Source: Bacilli bacterium
GTDB taxonomy: Bacteria > Bacillota_I > Bacilli_A > RF39 > UBA660
NCBI GenBank assembly: GCA_017398945.1
Contig: JAFQES010000014.1
Coordinates: forward strand, 1 to 64,000
Length of the DNA: 64,000 bases
Reading direction: 5' to 3'
The position numbers and the translations under genes are program-made. Under the pieces are notes generated by a model. The model worked only from the letters and a program-made list of their open reading frames with translations. It did no database searches and was not told where the DNA came from. Shown piece after piece: positions 43,609-52,852 of this stretch (positions are counted from its first letter, which is position 1; the number at the start of each line of letters is the position of its first letter).

Positions 43609-45578
43609 TGAATAACAAAAATCAAGGATATTTAAAAAATTCATTTCCATATTTAATATTAATGTTCATAGTTGTAGGAACTTTACTATTATTAAATTTA
43701 TCTGGAAATAAAGTTAATGAATTATCAACAGGTGATTTATTAAAAGAAATAAAAAATCAAACTGTTACAGAAATTACTGTAACACCAAAAAGTAGCGAAA
43801 GTGTTTATTATATTGAAGGTAAGTTAAAAGATTATAAAGAAAATGAATCTTTTAAAACTAAAGTTGTTGAAGCTGAACTTAATTCAATTATAGAATATGC
43901 TGATGCTAATGAATTAAAAGTATATGAAACAGAAAGTGATCCAGGAAGTAGTGCGTTTTTATATATTTTAGTTAATGTATTACCATTTGTTTTAATGATT
44001 GTAGCTTGCTATTTCTTTTTGGCCAAGATTTCAAATACTAATAAAGGTAGTATGGATTTTGGAAGAAGTAGAGCTAAGCTTAGTGATGGTAATTTTAAAG
44101 TTAAATTTAAAGATGTTGCTGGATTGAAAGAAGAAAAAGAAGAAGTTGCAGAACTTATTGATTTCTTAAAAAGCCCAAAGAAATTTCAAAAGTTGGGTGC
44201 TAGAATTCCAAAGGGAGTTTTATTAGTAGGACCTCCAGGAACGGGTAAAACATTACTTGCTAAGGCTGTTGCTGGAGAAGCTAATGTACCTTTCTTCTAT
44301 ATCAGTGGTTCTGATTTTGTTGAATTATTTGTTGGTGTAGGAGCAAGCCGTGTACGTGATATGTTCAAAGAAGCTAAAAGAAACGCACCTTGTCTAATTT
44401 TTATCGATGAAATTGATGCTGTAGGACGTCAAAGAGGTACTGGTTTAGGCGGAGGGCACGATGAACGTGAACAAACATTAAATCAGTTATTAACAGAAAT
44501 GGATGGATTTGGAGCTAATGAAGGTATTATAATTATTGCTGCGACAAATAGACCTGATGTATTAGATCCAGCTTTACTTCGTCCAGGAAGATTCGATCGT
44601 CAAGTTACAGTTAGTCTTCCGGATTCGAAAGAAAGAGAAGCAATTTTAAAAGTTCATGCTAGAAATAAAGTTTTAGCTAAAGAAGTAAACTTAACTAATG
44701 TTAGTAAACGTACTCCAGGATTTAGTGGAGCAGATTTAGAAAACTTATTGAATGAAGCTGCCTTACTAGCTGTAAGAAGAAATAAAGAGGCTATTTCAAT
44801 TGATGAAATTGATGAAGCTACTGATAGGGTATTAATGGGACCTGCTAAAACTAGTCGTAAGATTACCGAAAAGGAAAAACGTTTAGTTAGTATTCATGAA
44901 GCAGGCCATGCTGTAATTGGATTAAAATTAGAGCACGCTAATGAAGTTCATAAAATAACTATCATTCCTCGCGGAGTTGCTGGTGGTTATACAATGATGT
45001 TACCTAAAGAAGAAAAAATAGGTATTATGACTAAGAATGAATTAGAAGCAGCTATAGTAGGTTTATTAGGTGGCCGTGTAAGTGAAGAATTATTTTTAAA
45101 GGAACTTACTACAGGTGCATCAGATGACTTTAAACGAGCTACAAATATAGCTAGAAGTATGGTTACAGAATATGGTATGAGTGATTTAGGGCCAATGCAA
45201 TATGAACAAAAAAGTGAAGGAGTATTCTTAGGTAGAGATTATGCTAAGAGTAAAAATTTCTCTGATCATGTAGCTCATGAAATTGATCAACAAACTCGTA
45301 AAATTATTGAAGATTGTTATGCTAAAGCTAAAAAGATAATTAAAGAAAATGAGGATTTGGTTAAATTGTTAAGTGATTCTTTAATGGAAAATGAGACTTT
45401 AACAAAAGAACAAATTGAATGCTTAGTTAAAACGGGAAAAATAACAGAAGATATTGATGATGTTGATTTAAAGGATTTAAGAAGTAAAGCAAAAGAATTA
45501 AAGATTAAAGGTTATACTAAAATGTCTAAAGAAGAACTTGATGCTGAAATAACTAATTTAGAAGAAAAAGGTGAATAG
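43608..45578 (+). CDS. ftsH: ATP-dependent zinc metalloprotease FtsH, with extra C-terminal motif
   Basis: 656 residues. Two N-terminal spans (about 12-28 and 122-141), AAA+ domain with Walker A GPPGTGKT (about 205) and Walker [13 protein letters not shown], second region of homology [20 protein letters not shown], and the peptidase motif HEAGH (about 430). It degrades membrane and regulatory proteins. The last 35 residues ([24 protein letters not shown]) match a Rho-N/SAP-like helix pattern not normally part of FtsH. A terminator follows directly. Confidence 0.97.
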   Translation: MNNKNQGYLKNSFPYLILMFIVVGTLLLLNLSGNKVNELSTGDLLKEIKNQTVTEITVTPKSSESVYYIEGKLKDYKENESFKTKVVEAELNSIIEYADANELKVYETESDPGSSAFLYILVNVLPFVLMIVACYFFLAKISNTNKGSMDFGRSRAKLSDGNFKVKFKDVAGLKEEKEEVAELIDFLKSPKKFQKLGARIPKGVLLVGPPGTGKTLLAKAVAGEANVPFFYISGSDFVELFVGVGASRVRDMFKEAKRNAPCLIFIDEIDAVGRQRGTGLGGGHDEREQTLNQLLTEMDGFGANEGIIIIAATNRPDVLDPALLRPGRFDRQVTVSLPDSKEREAILKVHARNKVLAKEVNLTNVSKRTPGFSGADLENLLNEAALLAVRRNKEAISIDEIDEATDRVLMGPAKTSRKITEKEKRLVSIHEAGHAVIGLKLEHANEVHKITIIPRGVAGGYTMMLPKEEKIGIMTKNELEAAIVGLLGGRVSEELFLKELTTGASDDFKRATNIARSMVTEYGMSDLGPMQYEQKSEGVFLGRDYAKSKNFSDHVAHEIDQQTRKIIEDCYAKAKKIIKENEDLVKLLSDSLMENETLTKEQIECLVKTGKITEDIDDVDLKDLRSKAKELKIKGYTKMSKEELDAEITNLEEKGE

Positions 45579-45592
45579 TCACCTTTTTTTGT
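45567..45592 (+). terminator. ftsH terminator
   Basis: AAGGTGA-ATAG-TCACCTT followed by T residues; it begins within the last codons of ftsH. Confidence 0.88.
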
Positions 45593-45606
45593 GGGTTAAT
45601 TTTAAC

Positions 45607-45630
45607 AAAAAAAATAGCCTTTTGGCTATT
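45607..45630 (-). terminator. Terminator of the WXG100 cassette
   Basis: Read on the - strand: AATAGCC-AAAA-GGCTATT, perfect 7-bp stem, followed by a T run. Confidence 0.85.
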
Positions 45631-46012
45631 AATTTTGTCCATCTAAAATGGCTTTAACACTTTTACAATAATCAGCTAATAGTTTATCAATGCATTCTTC
45701 TTCTAAGGAAGATAAAGTACCTTCTTTTAGATCAATTCCCTTTTGTTTAGCTGATATTTCAATGCTACCGCCTGATGCTTTATAATAATCTTTTACCATG
45801 CATTGTAATAATTTAATATGTGTTCTTGTTAAAACTCCTGGCTCTTCTGTTTGGTCAACGTTTTTTAATATTTCTTCAGTAGAAGGCATTTTTAATTTTG
45901 CTAAATAATCATTTATCATTCTTTGTAACATATAATTAGTTTGTTTATCATTGGTCATTGTAGCAATTTTTTCAAAAGTTTCATCACTATTTAATATATT
46001 GTCAGTTCCCAT
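45629..46012 (-). CDS. Small helical protein of the WXG100 cassette
   Basis: 127 residues, predicted all-helical, no signal or span, acidic. A central low-similarity stretch (LTRTHIKLLQCMVKDYYKASGG) lies between charged helices. No known family. It is the last gene of a three-gene unit with a WXG100 protein and a larger helical partner, ends at a strong terminator, and may be a chaperone or immunity-type partner. This is inference from position only. Confidence 0.55.
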   Translation of the reverse strand: MGTDNILNSDETFEKIATMTNDKQTNYMLQRMINDYLAKLKMPSTEEILKNVDQTEEPGVLTRTHIKLLQCMVKDYYKASGGSIEISAKQKGIDLKEGTLSSLEEECIDKLLADYCKSVKAILDGQN

Positions 46013-46032
46013 TATTATTCTCCTTTACTAAA

Positions 46033-46746
46033 TTAACTATTTAAGAATCCTGCTAGTTCTGAAAGTCCATTACCAAAAGCGTTAAAAATTGTACTTATTG
46101 TTGTACTTGAACTATTATCACCAGCATATCCAAATAACGTTTTAATAGTACCTACAGCTTGGTTAGTAACATCAGCACCGATTTCTGATAGGTTTTTTCC
46201 TGTTGTACTTTTTATATATGTTCCAGTATTTCCAAACATTTTTGCAGTTTCGCCAACTATGGTTCTTGTTGCTCCAGAAATATTTAGTGCTGAAGATTTT
46301 ATATCATTTATATAACTTGAAGTGTCATATGATCCTTGTTTAGCTTGTGAATTAACTCCTTCATTGATTTGTGTTACAACTCCTTTTACTGTTGCTCCCC
46401 ATGCTGTAATTTCTTGATTCATTTGGCTATCAGCTGAAAGGAATGCTTGTGCGACATTTATCAGGAATCCTCCTAAGTTTGTAATGCTTGTTTGATATTT
46501 TTCTAAATATCCTTTAATATCGTCCATGCCTGTTATTAAAGCAGTACCGGCTTCGCTATCAAATCCGGCATTATTATGAAGGTCTTTAACGGTGTTATAT
46601 ATTATAGTTAGAGAATCCATAATAGCATTAGCGATTACTTTTGTATTTTCTCCTAATTGCTCCATAGCTGCAGTATCAACTAAAGTGCCATCACCAGCAG
46701 CTTCAGCTAATAATTGGATGTTTAATTTTAATAAATTTTCTTTCAT
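46033..46746 (-). CDS. Helical WXG100-associated protein, possible type VII substrate
   Basis: 237 residues, without a Sec signal or strong membrane span. The N-terminal half (1-130) is a long helical pair like an ESX/LXG module, with a turn at AGFDSEAGTAL near 63. The C-terminal third is Ser/Thr/Gly/Asn-rich and ends SELAGFLNS. It starts in the stop of the WXG100 gene (one shared base), so the two products likely pair. No toxin domain is seen, unlike classical LXG toxins. Confidence 0.55.
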   Translation of the reverse strand: MKENLLKLNIQLLAEAAGDGTLVDTAAMEQLGENTKVIANAIMDSLTIIYNTVKDLHNNAGFDSEAGTALITGMDDIKGYLEKYQTSITNLGGFLINVAQAFLSADSQMNQEITAWGATVKGVVTQINEGVNSQAKQGSYDTSSYINDIKSSALNISGATRTIVGETAKMFGNTGTYIKSTTGKNLSEIGADVTNQAVGTIKTLFGYAGDNSSSTTISTIFNAFGNGLSELAGFLNS

Positions 46747-47039
46747 TATAAATTACCTCCGTTTTGAGCTGCGTTTTGACTGTTAGTATCAATACTATTA
46801 GCACATTTGTCTAGAATATTTGCTAAATTATCCATTTGTTCAACTAATTTAGCTACATTTAATTTTTTTTCTTCAACTTTTTGAATATATTTGCTGGTAG
46901 AGCTATCTTTCCAAGAAGATTGAACATTAGTACAAAGTTCATTCAGCTTTGTTATATTACCATTAATATTTGCTATTTCGGTTCTAATAGTACTAGCAGC
47001 ACTTCTTATTTTTGAACTGTTATATTTTAAAGTTGCCAT
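46746..47039 (-). CDS. WXG100-family protein (ESAT-6-like)
   Basis: 97 residues. A helix-turn-helix hairpin: the first helix is about 8-40, the turn carries SSWKDSSTSKY (W-x-D where W-x-G is usual), and the second helix is about 50-90. These proteins are secreted as dimers by type VII systems (EssC/YukB). A TATAAT (47060-47065, read on -) lies upstream. No EssC, EsaA or EssB gene is in this window, so the export machinery must be elsewhere. Confidence 0.85.
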   Translation of the reverse strand: MATLKYNSSKIRSAASTIRTEIANINGNITKLNELCTNVQSSWKDSSTSKYIQKVEEKKLNVAKLVEQMDNLANILDKCANSIDTNSQNAAQNGGNL

Positions 47040-47219
47040 TTTTCATTTTCCCTTCTACTATTATATTCATATGTATAATAACATTTTGGTAACTATTTAG
47101 CAATATTTTTTGAATTAAAAATTTAAAAAACTAAAAAAGTAAAAATTAGTAAAGACAAAACATTTTTATTATGTTAAAATAATTTTGACATTAGATTGAG
47201 TAATAAGAGGTGGCTATAT

Positions 47220-48005
47220 ATGGCAAAAGTAATTTCGTTAGTAAATCAAAAGGGTGGAGTTGGTAAAACTACTACCAGTATAAATTTAGCTGCCGCTTTG
47301 GGTAAAGAGGGAAAAAAGACTCTTTTGGTGGATCTTGATCCTCAAAGAAATGCTACTACTGGTTTAGGTTTTAGTAACGGAGATTATAAACATGATGTTT
47401 ATGAAGTTATGACTGGTAGATGTGAAATAACTGAGGCTATCGTAAAAACAAAATTTACGAATTTATCTATTTTGCCTTCTACAATTAATTTAGCGGGAGT
47501 AGATGTTGAATTTGTTAAAAATATGTTAGATAATACAGAATTTAAACAAAATGAACAATTAAAGCTAGCTATAGATCAAATCCGTAGTAAATTTGATTAT
47601 GTTATTATAGATTGTCAACCTGCTTTGGGAATGGCTACAATGAATGCTTTAGTTGCATCAGATTCAGTTATTATTCCTGTGCAATGTGAATTTTTTGCAT
47701 TAGAAGGAATCACTCAACTTTTAAATTCAATAATTATGGTTCAAACAAGTTTAAATCCAAATCTTCGAATTGAAGGAGTTTTGCTAACTATGTTAGATGG
47801 TAGAACTAATATTGGTTTAGAAGTTATTGAAGAAGTAAGAAAATATTTTAAAGATAAGGTATTTAATACATTAATACCAAGATTAGTAAGGTTAGTAGAA
47901 GCTCCTTCTCATGGAAAACCAATTAATGAATATGATCCAACTAGTAGAGCGACACTAGCATATGCTAATTTAGCAAAGGAAGTGATAAGTCGCGATGGAA
48001 ACTAA
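47220..48005 (+). CDS. parA: Chromosome partition ATPase ParA (Soj)
   Basis: 261 residues. ATG 47220 has the GAGGTGG ribosome site; the upstream TTG at 47196 is rejected. Deviant Walker A: NQKGGVGKTTTSINLA (residues 8-23), Walker A' LLVDLDPQRNATTG, and DYVIIDCQPALG. MinD/ParA-type ATPase without a DNA-binding N-terminus, so the Soj form. Overlaps parB by 11 bases. With Spo0J it places origins and tunes DnaA. Confidence 0.96.
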   Translation: MAKVISLVNQKGGVGKTTTSINLAAALGKEGKKTLLVDLDPQRNATTGLGFSNGDYKHDVYEVMTGRCEITEAIVKTKFTNLSILPSTINLAGVDVEFVKNMLDNTEFKQNEQLKLAIDQIRSKFDYVIIDCQPALGMATMNALVASDSVIIPVQCEFFALEGITQLLNSIIMVQTSLNPNLRIEGVLLTMLDGRTNIGLEVIEEVRKYFKDKVFNTLIPRLVRLVEAPSHGKPINEYDPTSRATLAYANLAKEVISRDGN

Positions 48006-48882
48006 GAAAAAAGCATTAGGGAAAGGTTTAGAACAATTATTTTCTAATTCCGTAATTGATTTTAATAATTTTGAGAAAGAAGTTACAGAGGAAGCTCAAA
48101 ATAATGGTGATGTTACAGAAATTGAATTAGGTAAAATAATAAGTAATCCTTATCAACCGAGAAAAGTTTTTGATGAAGAAGCTTTAGAAGAATTAGCTGC
48201 ATCAATTAAAGAGTATGGAATAGTTCAACCTATTATTGTTAAGAAAAGTGTTTCAGGGTATGAATTGGTTGCAGGAGAACGCCGTACAAAAGCAGCTAGG
48301 CTTGCTGGTTTAAAAACTATTCCAGCAATTATAAAAGAATTTAATGATCAAGAAATGATGGAGATAGCTTTAATTGAAAATATTCAAAGAGAAAATTTAA
48401 ATCCGATTGAGGAAGCTATTAGTTACGAAAATATTATTAAATTGCGTGGATATACTCAAGAAGAATTTGCTAAGAAATTTGGTAAAAGCAGAAGCCATGT
48501 AACCAATTTATTAGGATTATTATCTCTATCAGAAAAAGTAAAAGAAATGGTTGCTAAAAAACAACTTACAATGGGACATGCTAGAGCTTTAAGTAAAGTA
48601 GCTGACGAAGAAAAGGTTATTGAATTAGCTAACAAAATAGTTAACGAAGGCTTGAGTGTAAGAGAAATTGAGAAAATTTTAACTAATCAAGATATGCCAA
48701 AAAGAAATAAAATAAAGACTAAAGAAGTAGATTATCATTATACAATGTATGAAAATATTTTAAGAGAGAAAATTGGGACAAAAGTTAAAATTGCCAAAAA
48801 CAAAGTGGAAATACCGTTTGATTCTCTAAAAGATTTAGAAAGAATATTGGAAATTATAAATATAGATTTAGATAATGATTAA
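47995..48882 (+). CDS. parB: Chromosome partition protein ParB (Spo0J)
   Basis: 295 residues. ParB/Srx CTP-binding N-terminal domain (VQPIIVKKS, ELVAGERRTKAARLAGL with the GERR box near 90-97, and ENIQRENLNPIEEA), a central HTH (about 150-170, QEEFAKKFGKSRSHVTNLLGLL), and the C-terminal dimerisation part. It loads at parS and slides as a clamp. I saw no parS consensus in the window. Confidence 0.95.
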   Translation: METKKKALGKGLEQLFSNSVIDFNNFEKEVTEEAQNNGDVTEIELGKIISNPYQPRKVFDEEALEELAASIKEYGIVQPIIVKKSVSGYELVAGERRTKAARLAGLKTIPAIIKEFNDQEMMEIALIENIQRENLNPIEEAISYENIIKLRGYTQEEFAKKFGKSRSHVTNLLGLLSLSEKVKEMVAKKQLTMGHARALSKVADEEKVIELANKIVNEGLSVREIEKILTNQDMPKRNKIKTKEVDYHYTMYENILREKIGTKVKIAKNKVEIPFDSLKDLERILEIINIDLDND

Positions 48883-48896
48883 TTATAGGGGATATA

Positions 48897-49088
48897 ATGG
48901 AAAAGAAATATAAATTAAATGATCAAGTGATTTTAAAAAAACCACACGCTTGTAAAACAAATCTATGGACAATAATCAGATTAGGTGTAGATATAAAATT
49001 AAAATGTGTAGGTTGTAATCATGAAGTTATGTTAGATAGATTAGTTTTCGAAAAAAAATTAAAGAAAATTGTTGGAGATGACAAATGA
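48897..49088 (+). CDS. DUF951 protein
   Basis: 63 residues. Typical DUF951: KYKLNDQVILKKPHACKTNLWTIIRLGVDIKLKC followed by CVGCNHEVMLDR. The three conserved Cys (near 19, 38 and 41) suggest zinc. This small protein is often found between parB and ychF in Bacilli, as here. Its role is unknown. It overlaps the AbgT transporter by 4 bases. Confidence 0.9.
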   Translation: MEKKYKLNDQVILKKPHACKTNLWTIIRLGVDIKLKCVGCNHEVMLDRLVFEKKLKKIVGDDK

Positions 49089-50626
49089 AAAAAAGTTTAA
49101 AAGAAAGAATGACTCTTCATCCGATAATGACAATACTTATAATGGTTTTAATTACAATTGTTTTAAGCGGTTTTTTATCATTCTTAGGGATTAGTTCGAC
49201 TTATAATACAATTAATGAGGGGATTTTAGATTATAGTCCGGTGACTATATCTGTTAAATCCTTATTTAGTTTAAGCGGACTTAAATATATTTTTACGAAT
49301 ACTGTTAAGAATTTTGTTAATTTTGTGCCTTTAAGTAGTTTGATTATTATCTTAATTGGTATAGGAGTTATGGAGAAGAGTGGTTTTTTAAAGACTGCTA
49401 TAACCTTATTAACAAAAAAAGCAAAGAAAAATACGGTTACATATTTTATTGTTTTAATTTCAATGATTGCAAGTATCGTAGGAGATTTATCTTACGTTGT
49501 ATTAATTCCAATTAGTGCATTAATATTCTTGTATGGAAAAAGGAATCCAAGTTTAGGTATAATTGCATCATTTGCGGGTCTTACATGTGGTTCAGGGCTC
49601 AGTATTTTAATAACTAGTATTGATAGTTCGATGTTATCACTAACAGCTTTAGCTGCTTCAGTTATTGATAAAAGTTATTCTATTTCCAATTTTAGTTTTT
49701 TAGTAATTATGTTGTTTGCAATAATTATTTTGTCTTTTGTTATAACTAAAATAACCGAAGAACACATTGCAAAAAAACTACCTAAATATGAATTTGAGGA
49801 AAGTTCTTTAGAAGAGGATATATCAATCGGAAAAAAAGAATTACGAGGTTTAGTTATTAGTTTAGGAATGGGGATTATTTATTTATTAATCTTTATTTAT
49901 AATATAATTCCTGGACTTCCTTTTTCAGGTAATTTATTAGATTATAGTCAAAATTTCTATATTGATAAACTTTTTAGTTATAATTCATTTTTTAGTAATG
50001 GATTCGTCTTTATTGTGACAATGCTTTTTATAATTTTAGGTTTGTTTTATGGAATTGGAGCAAAAACAATAAAGAACAATAAAGACTTTTGCGAAGATTT
50101 AGGTCATTCTTTAGATGGCGTAGGAAATATTATGGTGTTAATTTTCTTTGCTTCTCTCTTTATAAGTGTTTTTAAATATACGCAAATTGGTACTTTGATA
50201 GTTAGTGCTTTAACAAGTATATTAAGTTCTTTTGAATTAACAGCGTTTCCAGCAATTATAGTACTATTTATTATAGCAGCTCTATCAACAATTTTTGTAC
50301 CGTCATCATTATCAAGTTGGAGTATTACTTCAGGCGTGGCGGTGCCAGTTTTAATGAATAGCGGGATTAGTCCAGCATTTACGCAGGTGATTTATCGCTT
50401 TGGAGAGTGTATGACATTAGGTTTAACTCCATTGTTTGCATATTTTGTTATTTATTTAGCATTTTTAGAAAAATATAATCAAAAGAAAAAACCAATAAGT
50501 TTATTTACAACTTTAAAATATCAATTACCATATGCTTTGGCGGCTGGAGCTATACTATTAATTTTATTAATTATATGGTTTATAATTGGGGCACCAATAG
50601 GTATTGGAGCTTATCCAAAAATTTAG
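49085..50626 (+). CDS. AbgT-family transporter
   Basis: 513 residues with about 11-13 spans. AbgT (p-aminobenzoyl-glutamate or folate-catabolite/antibiotic) transporters share the N-terminal LHPIMTILIMVLITIVLSG and the middle GDLSYVVLIPISALIF and GLTCGSGLSILITSIDSS blocks seen here. It is placed between DUF951 and ychF, which are usually adjacent, so it appears to have been inserted into the housekeeping order. The substrate is unknown. Confidence 0.85.
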   Translation: MKKSLKERMTLHPIMTILIMVLITIVLSGFLSFLGISSTYNTINEGILDYSPVTISVKSLFSLSGLKYIFTNTVKNFVNFVPLSSLIIILIGIGVMEKSGFLKTAITLLTKKAKKNTVTYFIVLISMIASIVGDLSYVVLIPISALIFLYGKRNPSLGIIASFAGLTCGSGLSILITSIDSSMLSLTALAASVIDKSYSISNFSFLVIMLFAIIILSFVITKITEEHIAKKLPKYEFEESSLEEDISIGKKELRGLVISLGMGIIYLLIFIYNIIPGLPFSGNLLDYSQNFYIDKLFSYNSFFSNGFVFIVTMLFIILGLFYGIGAKTIKNNKDFCEDLGHSLDGVGNIMVLIFFASLFISVFKYTQIGTLIVSALTSILSSFELTAFPAIIVLFIIAALSTIFVPSSLSSWSITSGVAVPVLMNSGISPAFTQVIYRFGECMTLGLTPLFAYFVIYLAFLEKYNQKKKPISLFTTLKYQLPYALAAGAILLILLIIWFIIGAPIGIGAYPKI

Positions 50627-50642
50627 AAAGCGGGGGATTTAG

Positions 50643-51743
50643 ATGGCTTTAAAAGCAGGAATTGTTGGACTTCCTAATGTTGGTAAGTCAACACTATTTA
50701 ATGCAATTACGAAAAAAAATATTTTAGCAGCTAACTATCCATTTGCAACAATTGATCCTAATGTGGGGATGGTTACTGTTCCAGATTCAAGATTACAATT
50801 TTTAGAAGATTTATATATTCCTGAGAGTACTGTTCCAACATCATTTGAATTTACTGATATAGCCGGATTAGTAAAAGGAGCTTCTCGTGGTGAAGGACTA
50901 GGAAATAAATTTCTATCTCACATTAGAGAAGTAGATGCTATTGTAGAAGTAGTTAGATGTTTTGATGATGTTAATATTACTCATGTTGAAGGAAAAACAG
51001 ATCCAATTAGAGATATCGAGATAATTAATTTAGAACTTATCTTTGCTGATTTAGAAATAGTTGAAAATAGACTTTCTAAAATTGAAAAGAAAGCCCAAAC
51101 AACTAAAGATAAAGAGAGTTTAATTGAAGTAAGTGCTCTATCAAAGAGTAAGGAAGCTTTGATGGCAAGTAAGCCGCTTCGTTATGTTGATTATACCGAT
51201 GAAGAAAAAGCAAGCATAAAAGCTTTTAACTTCATTACTTTAAAACCATTAATTTATTTAGCAAATGTTGATGAAGAAAGTTTTATTCATGGGGAAAATG
51301 AGTATACTAAAAAAGTAAGTGAATATGCAGAGGCTGAAAATTCTGGGGTAGTTGTAATGTGTGCTAAGCTAGAAAGTGAATTATCAGAAATGAATATTGA
51401 TGATAAGAAACAACTATTGAGTGAATTAGGAGTAAACTCTAGTGGAATGGATAGATTGATCTTCCAAACATATAATTTATTAGGACTAGCAACGTTTTTT
51501 ACTGCTGGTCCGAAAGAAGTTAGAGCGTGGACATTTAGAAAAAATATGAAGGCTAAAGAATGTGCGGGAATTATTCACAGTGATATTGAACGAGGATTTA
51601 TTAAAGCTGAAGTAATGAAATTTGATGATCTTGAAACTTATAAAGATGAGAAAAAAGTTCAAGAAAATGGTAAATTAAGATTAGAAGGAAAAGATTATAT
51701 TATGCAAGACGGTGATATAGTTTATTTCCGTTTTAATGTTTAG
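50643..51743 (+). CDS. ychF: Redox-regulated ATPase YchF (OLA1 type)
   Basis: 366 residues. G1 GLPNVGKST (9-17), switch region FEFTDIAGLVKGASRGEGLGNKFLSHI, and a central G domain whose NKxD box is replaced by YLANVDEE (about 205), the hallmark of YchF, which prefers ATP. The C-terminal TGS domain ends DYIMQDGDIVYFRFNV. It acts on ribosome and stress responses. Normal length. Confidence 0.97.
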   Translation: MALKAGIVGLPNVGKSTLFNAITKKNILAANYPFATIDPNVGMVTVPDSRLQFLEDLYIPESTVPTSFEFTDIAGLVKGASRGEGLGNKFLSHIREVDAIVEVVRCFDDVNITHVEGKTDPIRDIEIINLELIFADLEIVENRLSKIEKKAQTTKDKESLIEVSALSKSKEALMASKPLRYVDYTDEEKASIKAFNFITLKPLIYLANVDEESFIHGENEYTKKVSEYAEAENSGVVVMCAKLESELSEMNIDDKKQLLSELGVNSSGMDRLIFQTYNLLGLATFFTAGPKEVRAWTFRKNMKAKECAGIIHSDIERGFIKAEVMKFDDLETYKDEKKVQENGKLRLEGKDYIMQDGDIVYFRFNV

Positions 51744-51756
51744 AAAGGAGTAAAGA

Positions 51757-52398
51757 GTGTATATGAATAATAATATTTTGTCTAAATCATTTTTGTGGAT
51801 GTTTATTGGACTATTAGTAACATTTGTTACTGGATATGCAGTATGTACAAATTATGAAATCATGTATGCGATTTTTGCTAAGAATGGCTATATCTTCTTA
51901 ATGATTGCTGAACTTATATTAGTTATATTTTTATCAGCAAGAATCTTTAAGATGAAACCAACGACAGCCAAGGTAATGTTTTTACTATATTCGTTTGTTA
52001 GTGGGTTAACATTCTCATCTATATTTGTGGCATATAAACTATCATTTGTAATGTATGTGTTCTTAATAGCAGCAGCCGTATTTGGATTATTTGGTTTCTT
52101 AGGATATGTAACAAAAGCTGATTTATCTAAAATTGGAACATTTTTAATGATGGGACTTTTAGGTGTAGTAATCTGTTCAATTGTCAATATCTTTATTGGT
52201 GGAGATGCATTTAGTTTAATTATCTCAATAATTTCATTAATTGTATTCTTAGGAATTACAGCTTTTGATGTTCAAAAAATCAAAAATTTGCCAATAGATA
52301 ATGATAATGGTGCAATATATGGAGCATTACAACTATATTTAGACTTTATTAACATTTTCTTAGATTTATTAAGAATATTAAGTAGAAATAGAGATTAG
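51757..52398 (+). CDS. Bax inhibitor-1 / YccA-family membrane protein
   Basis: 213 residues with seven spans. GTG 51757 has six-base spacing from AAGGAG; ATG 51763 is possible. The BI-1 core is seen in MLLYSFVSGLTFSSIF-like (about 75-90) and the C-terminal FLGITAFDVQKIKN, with Asp in the last spans that form the Ca2+/H+ leak gate in the family. Ends in a terminator before the rpsF unit. Confidence 0.9.
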   Translation: MYMNNNILSKSFLWMFIGLLVTFVTGYAVCTNYEIMYAIFAKNGYIFLMIAELILVIFLSARIFKMKPTTAKVMFLLYSFVSGLTFSSIFVAYKLSFVMYVFLIAAAVFGLFGFLGYVTKADLSKIGTFLMMGLLGVVICSIVNIFIGGDAFSLIISIISLIVFLGITAFDVQKIKNLPIDNDNGAIYGALQLYLDFINIFLDLLRILSRNRD

Positions 52399-52420
52399 AA
52401 ATTAATTTCTATTTTTTTTT
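52397..52420 (+). terminator. Terminator before rpsF
   Basis: AGAAAT-TA-ATTTCT, then A and TTTTTTTTT; it overlaps the stop codon of the BI-1 gene. Confidence 0.75.
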
Positions 52421-52462
52421 AGATAATAATATAGTTTATTATGTAGTCTTTTAAATTTATTA

Positions 52463-52491
52463 TTTACACTTTAAAATAAATTTGTTATACT
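52463..52491 (+). promoter_or_regulatory. rpsF operon promoter
   Basis: TTTACA (52463-52468), 17 bases, TATACT (52486-52491). Confidence 0.7.
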
Positions 52492-52497
52492 ACAAGA

Positions 52498-52560
52498 CGA
52501 GTAAAGAAATTACTCCTTGCTTCTTAAGTGAAGCCAATAGACCATAAGGAGGTGGAATGA
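52498..52560 (+). promoter_or_regulatory. S6:S18-type leader RNA before rpsF
   Basis: A leader of about 60 bases carries two adjacent hairpins, GAGTAA-AGAAA-TTACTC and GCTTC-TTAAGT-GAAGC, followed by CCAATAGACC and the AAGGAGGTGG ribosome site. The known autoregulatory leader of rpsF-rpsR operons, bound by the S6-S18 complex, has hairpins and CCG/ACC-like bulges near the ribosome site. The match is by layout, not a covariance model. Confidence 0.55.
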
Positions 52561-52851
52561 ATGAGTAAATACGAAATTATGTTTATTGTTAAAGCAACTA
52601 TGGAAGCTGATATGGTAGCTAGTACTGCTAAAGATATGCAAGCTTTAATCGCTGACAATAAAGGTAAAGTATTAGAATTCAAGGAATTAGGTGAAAAAAA
52701 ATTAGCTTATCCAATTAAGAAAGAACTTAATGGATATTACTATGTAATGCAAGTAGAAGCTAATCATGAAACAGTTTCTGAGTTTGATCGTAAAGCTTTA
52801 CTAAATGAAAATGTTTTAAGACATTTAGTAATTAGAATTGATGAGGATTAA
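52561..52851 (+). CDS. rpsF: 30S ribosomal protein S6
   Basis: 96 residues. Family opening KYEIMFIVKATMEADMV, middle ELGEKKLAYPIKKELNGYYYVMQVEA and C-terminal NVLRHLVIRIDED. Binds the 16S central domain with S18. ATG follows GGAGGTGG. The stop is 1 base before the ssb start, so translation is coupled. Confidence 0.97.
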   Translation: MSKYEIMFIVKATMEADMVASTAKDMQALIADNKGKVLEFKELGEKKLAYPIKKELNGYYYVMQVEANHETVSEFDRKALLNENVLRHLVIRIDED

Positions 52852-52852
52852 T

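Noticed and set aside
47040-47219. parS or replication origin near parAB
   Set aside because: No parS-like palindrome and no DnaA-box cluster could be seen here.
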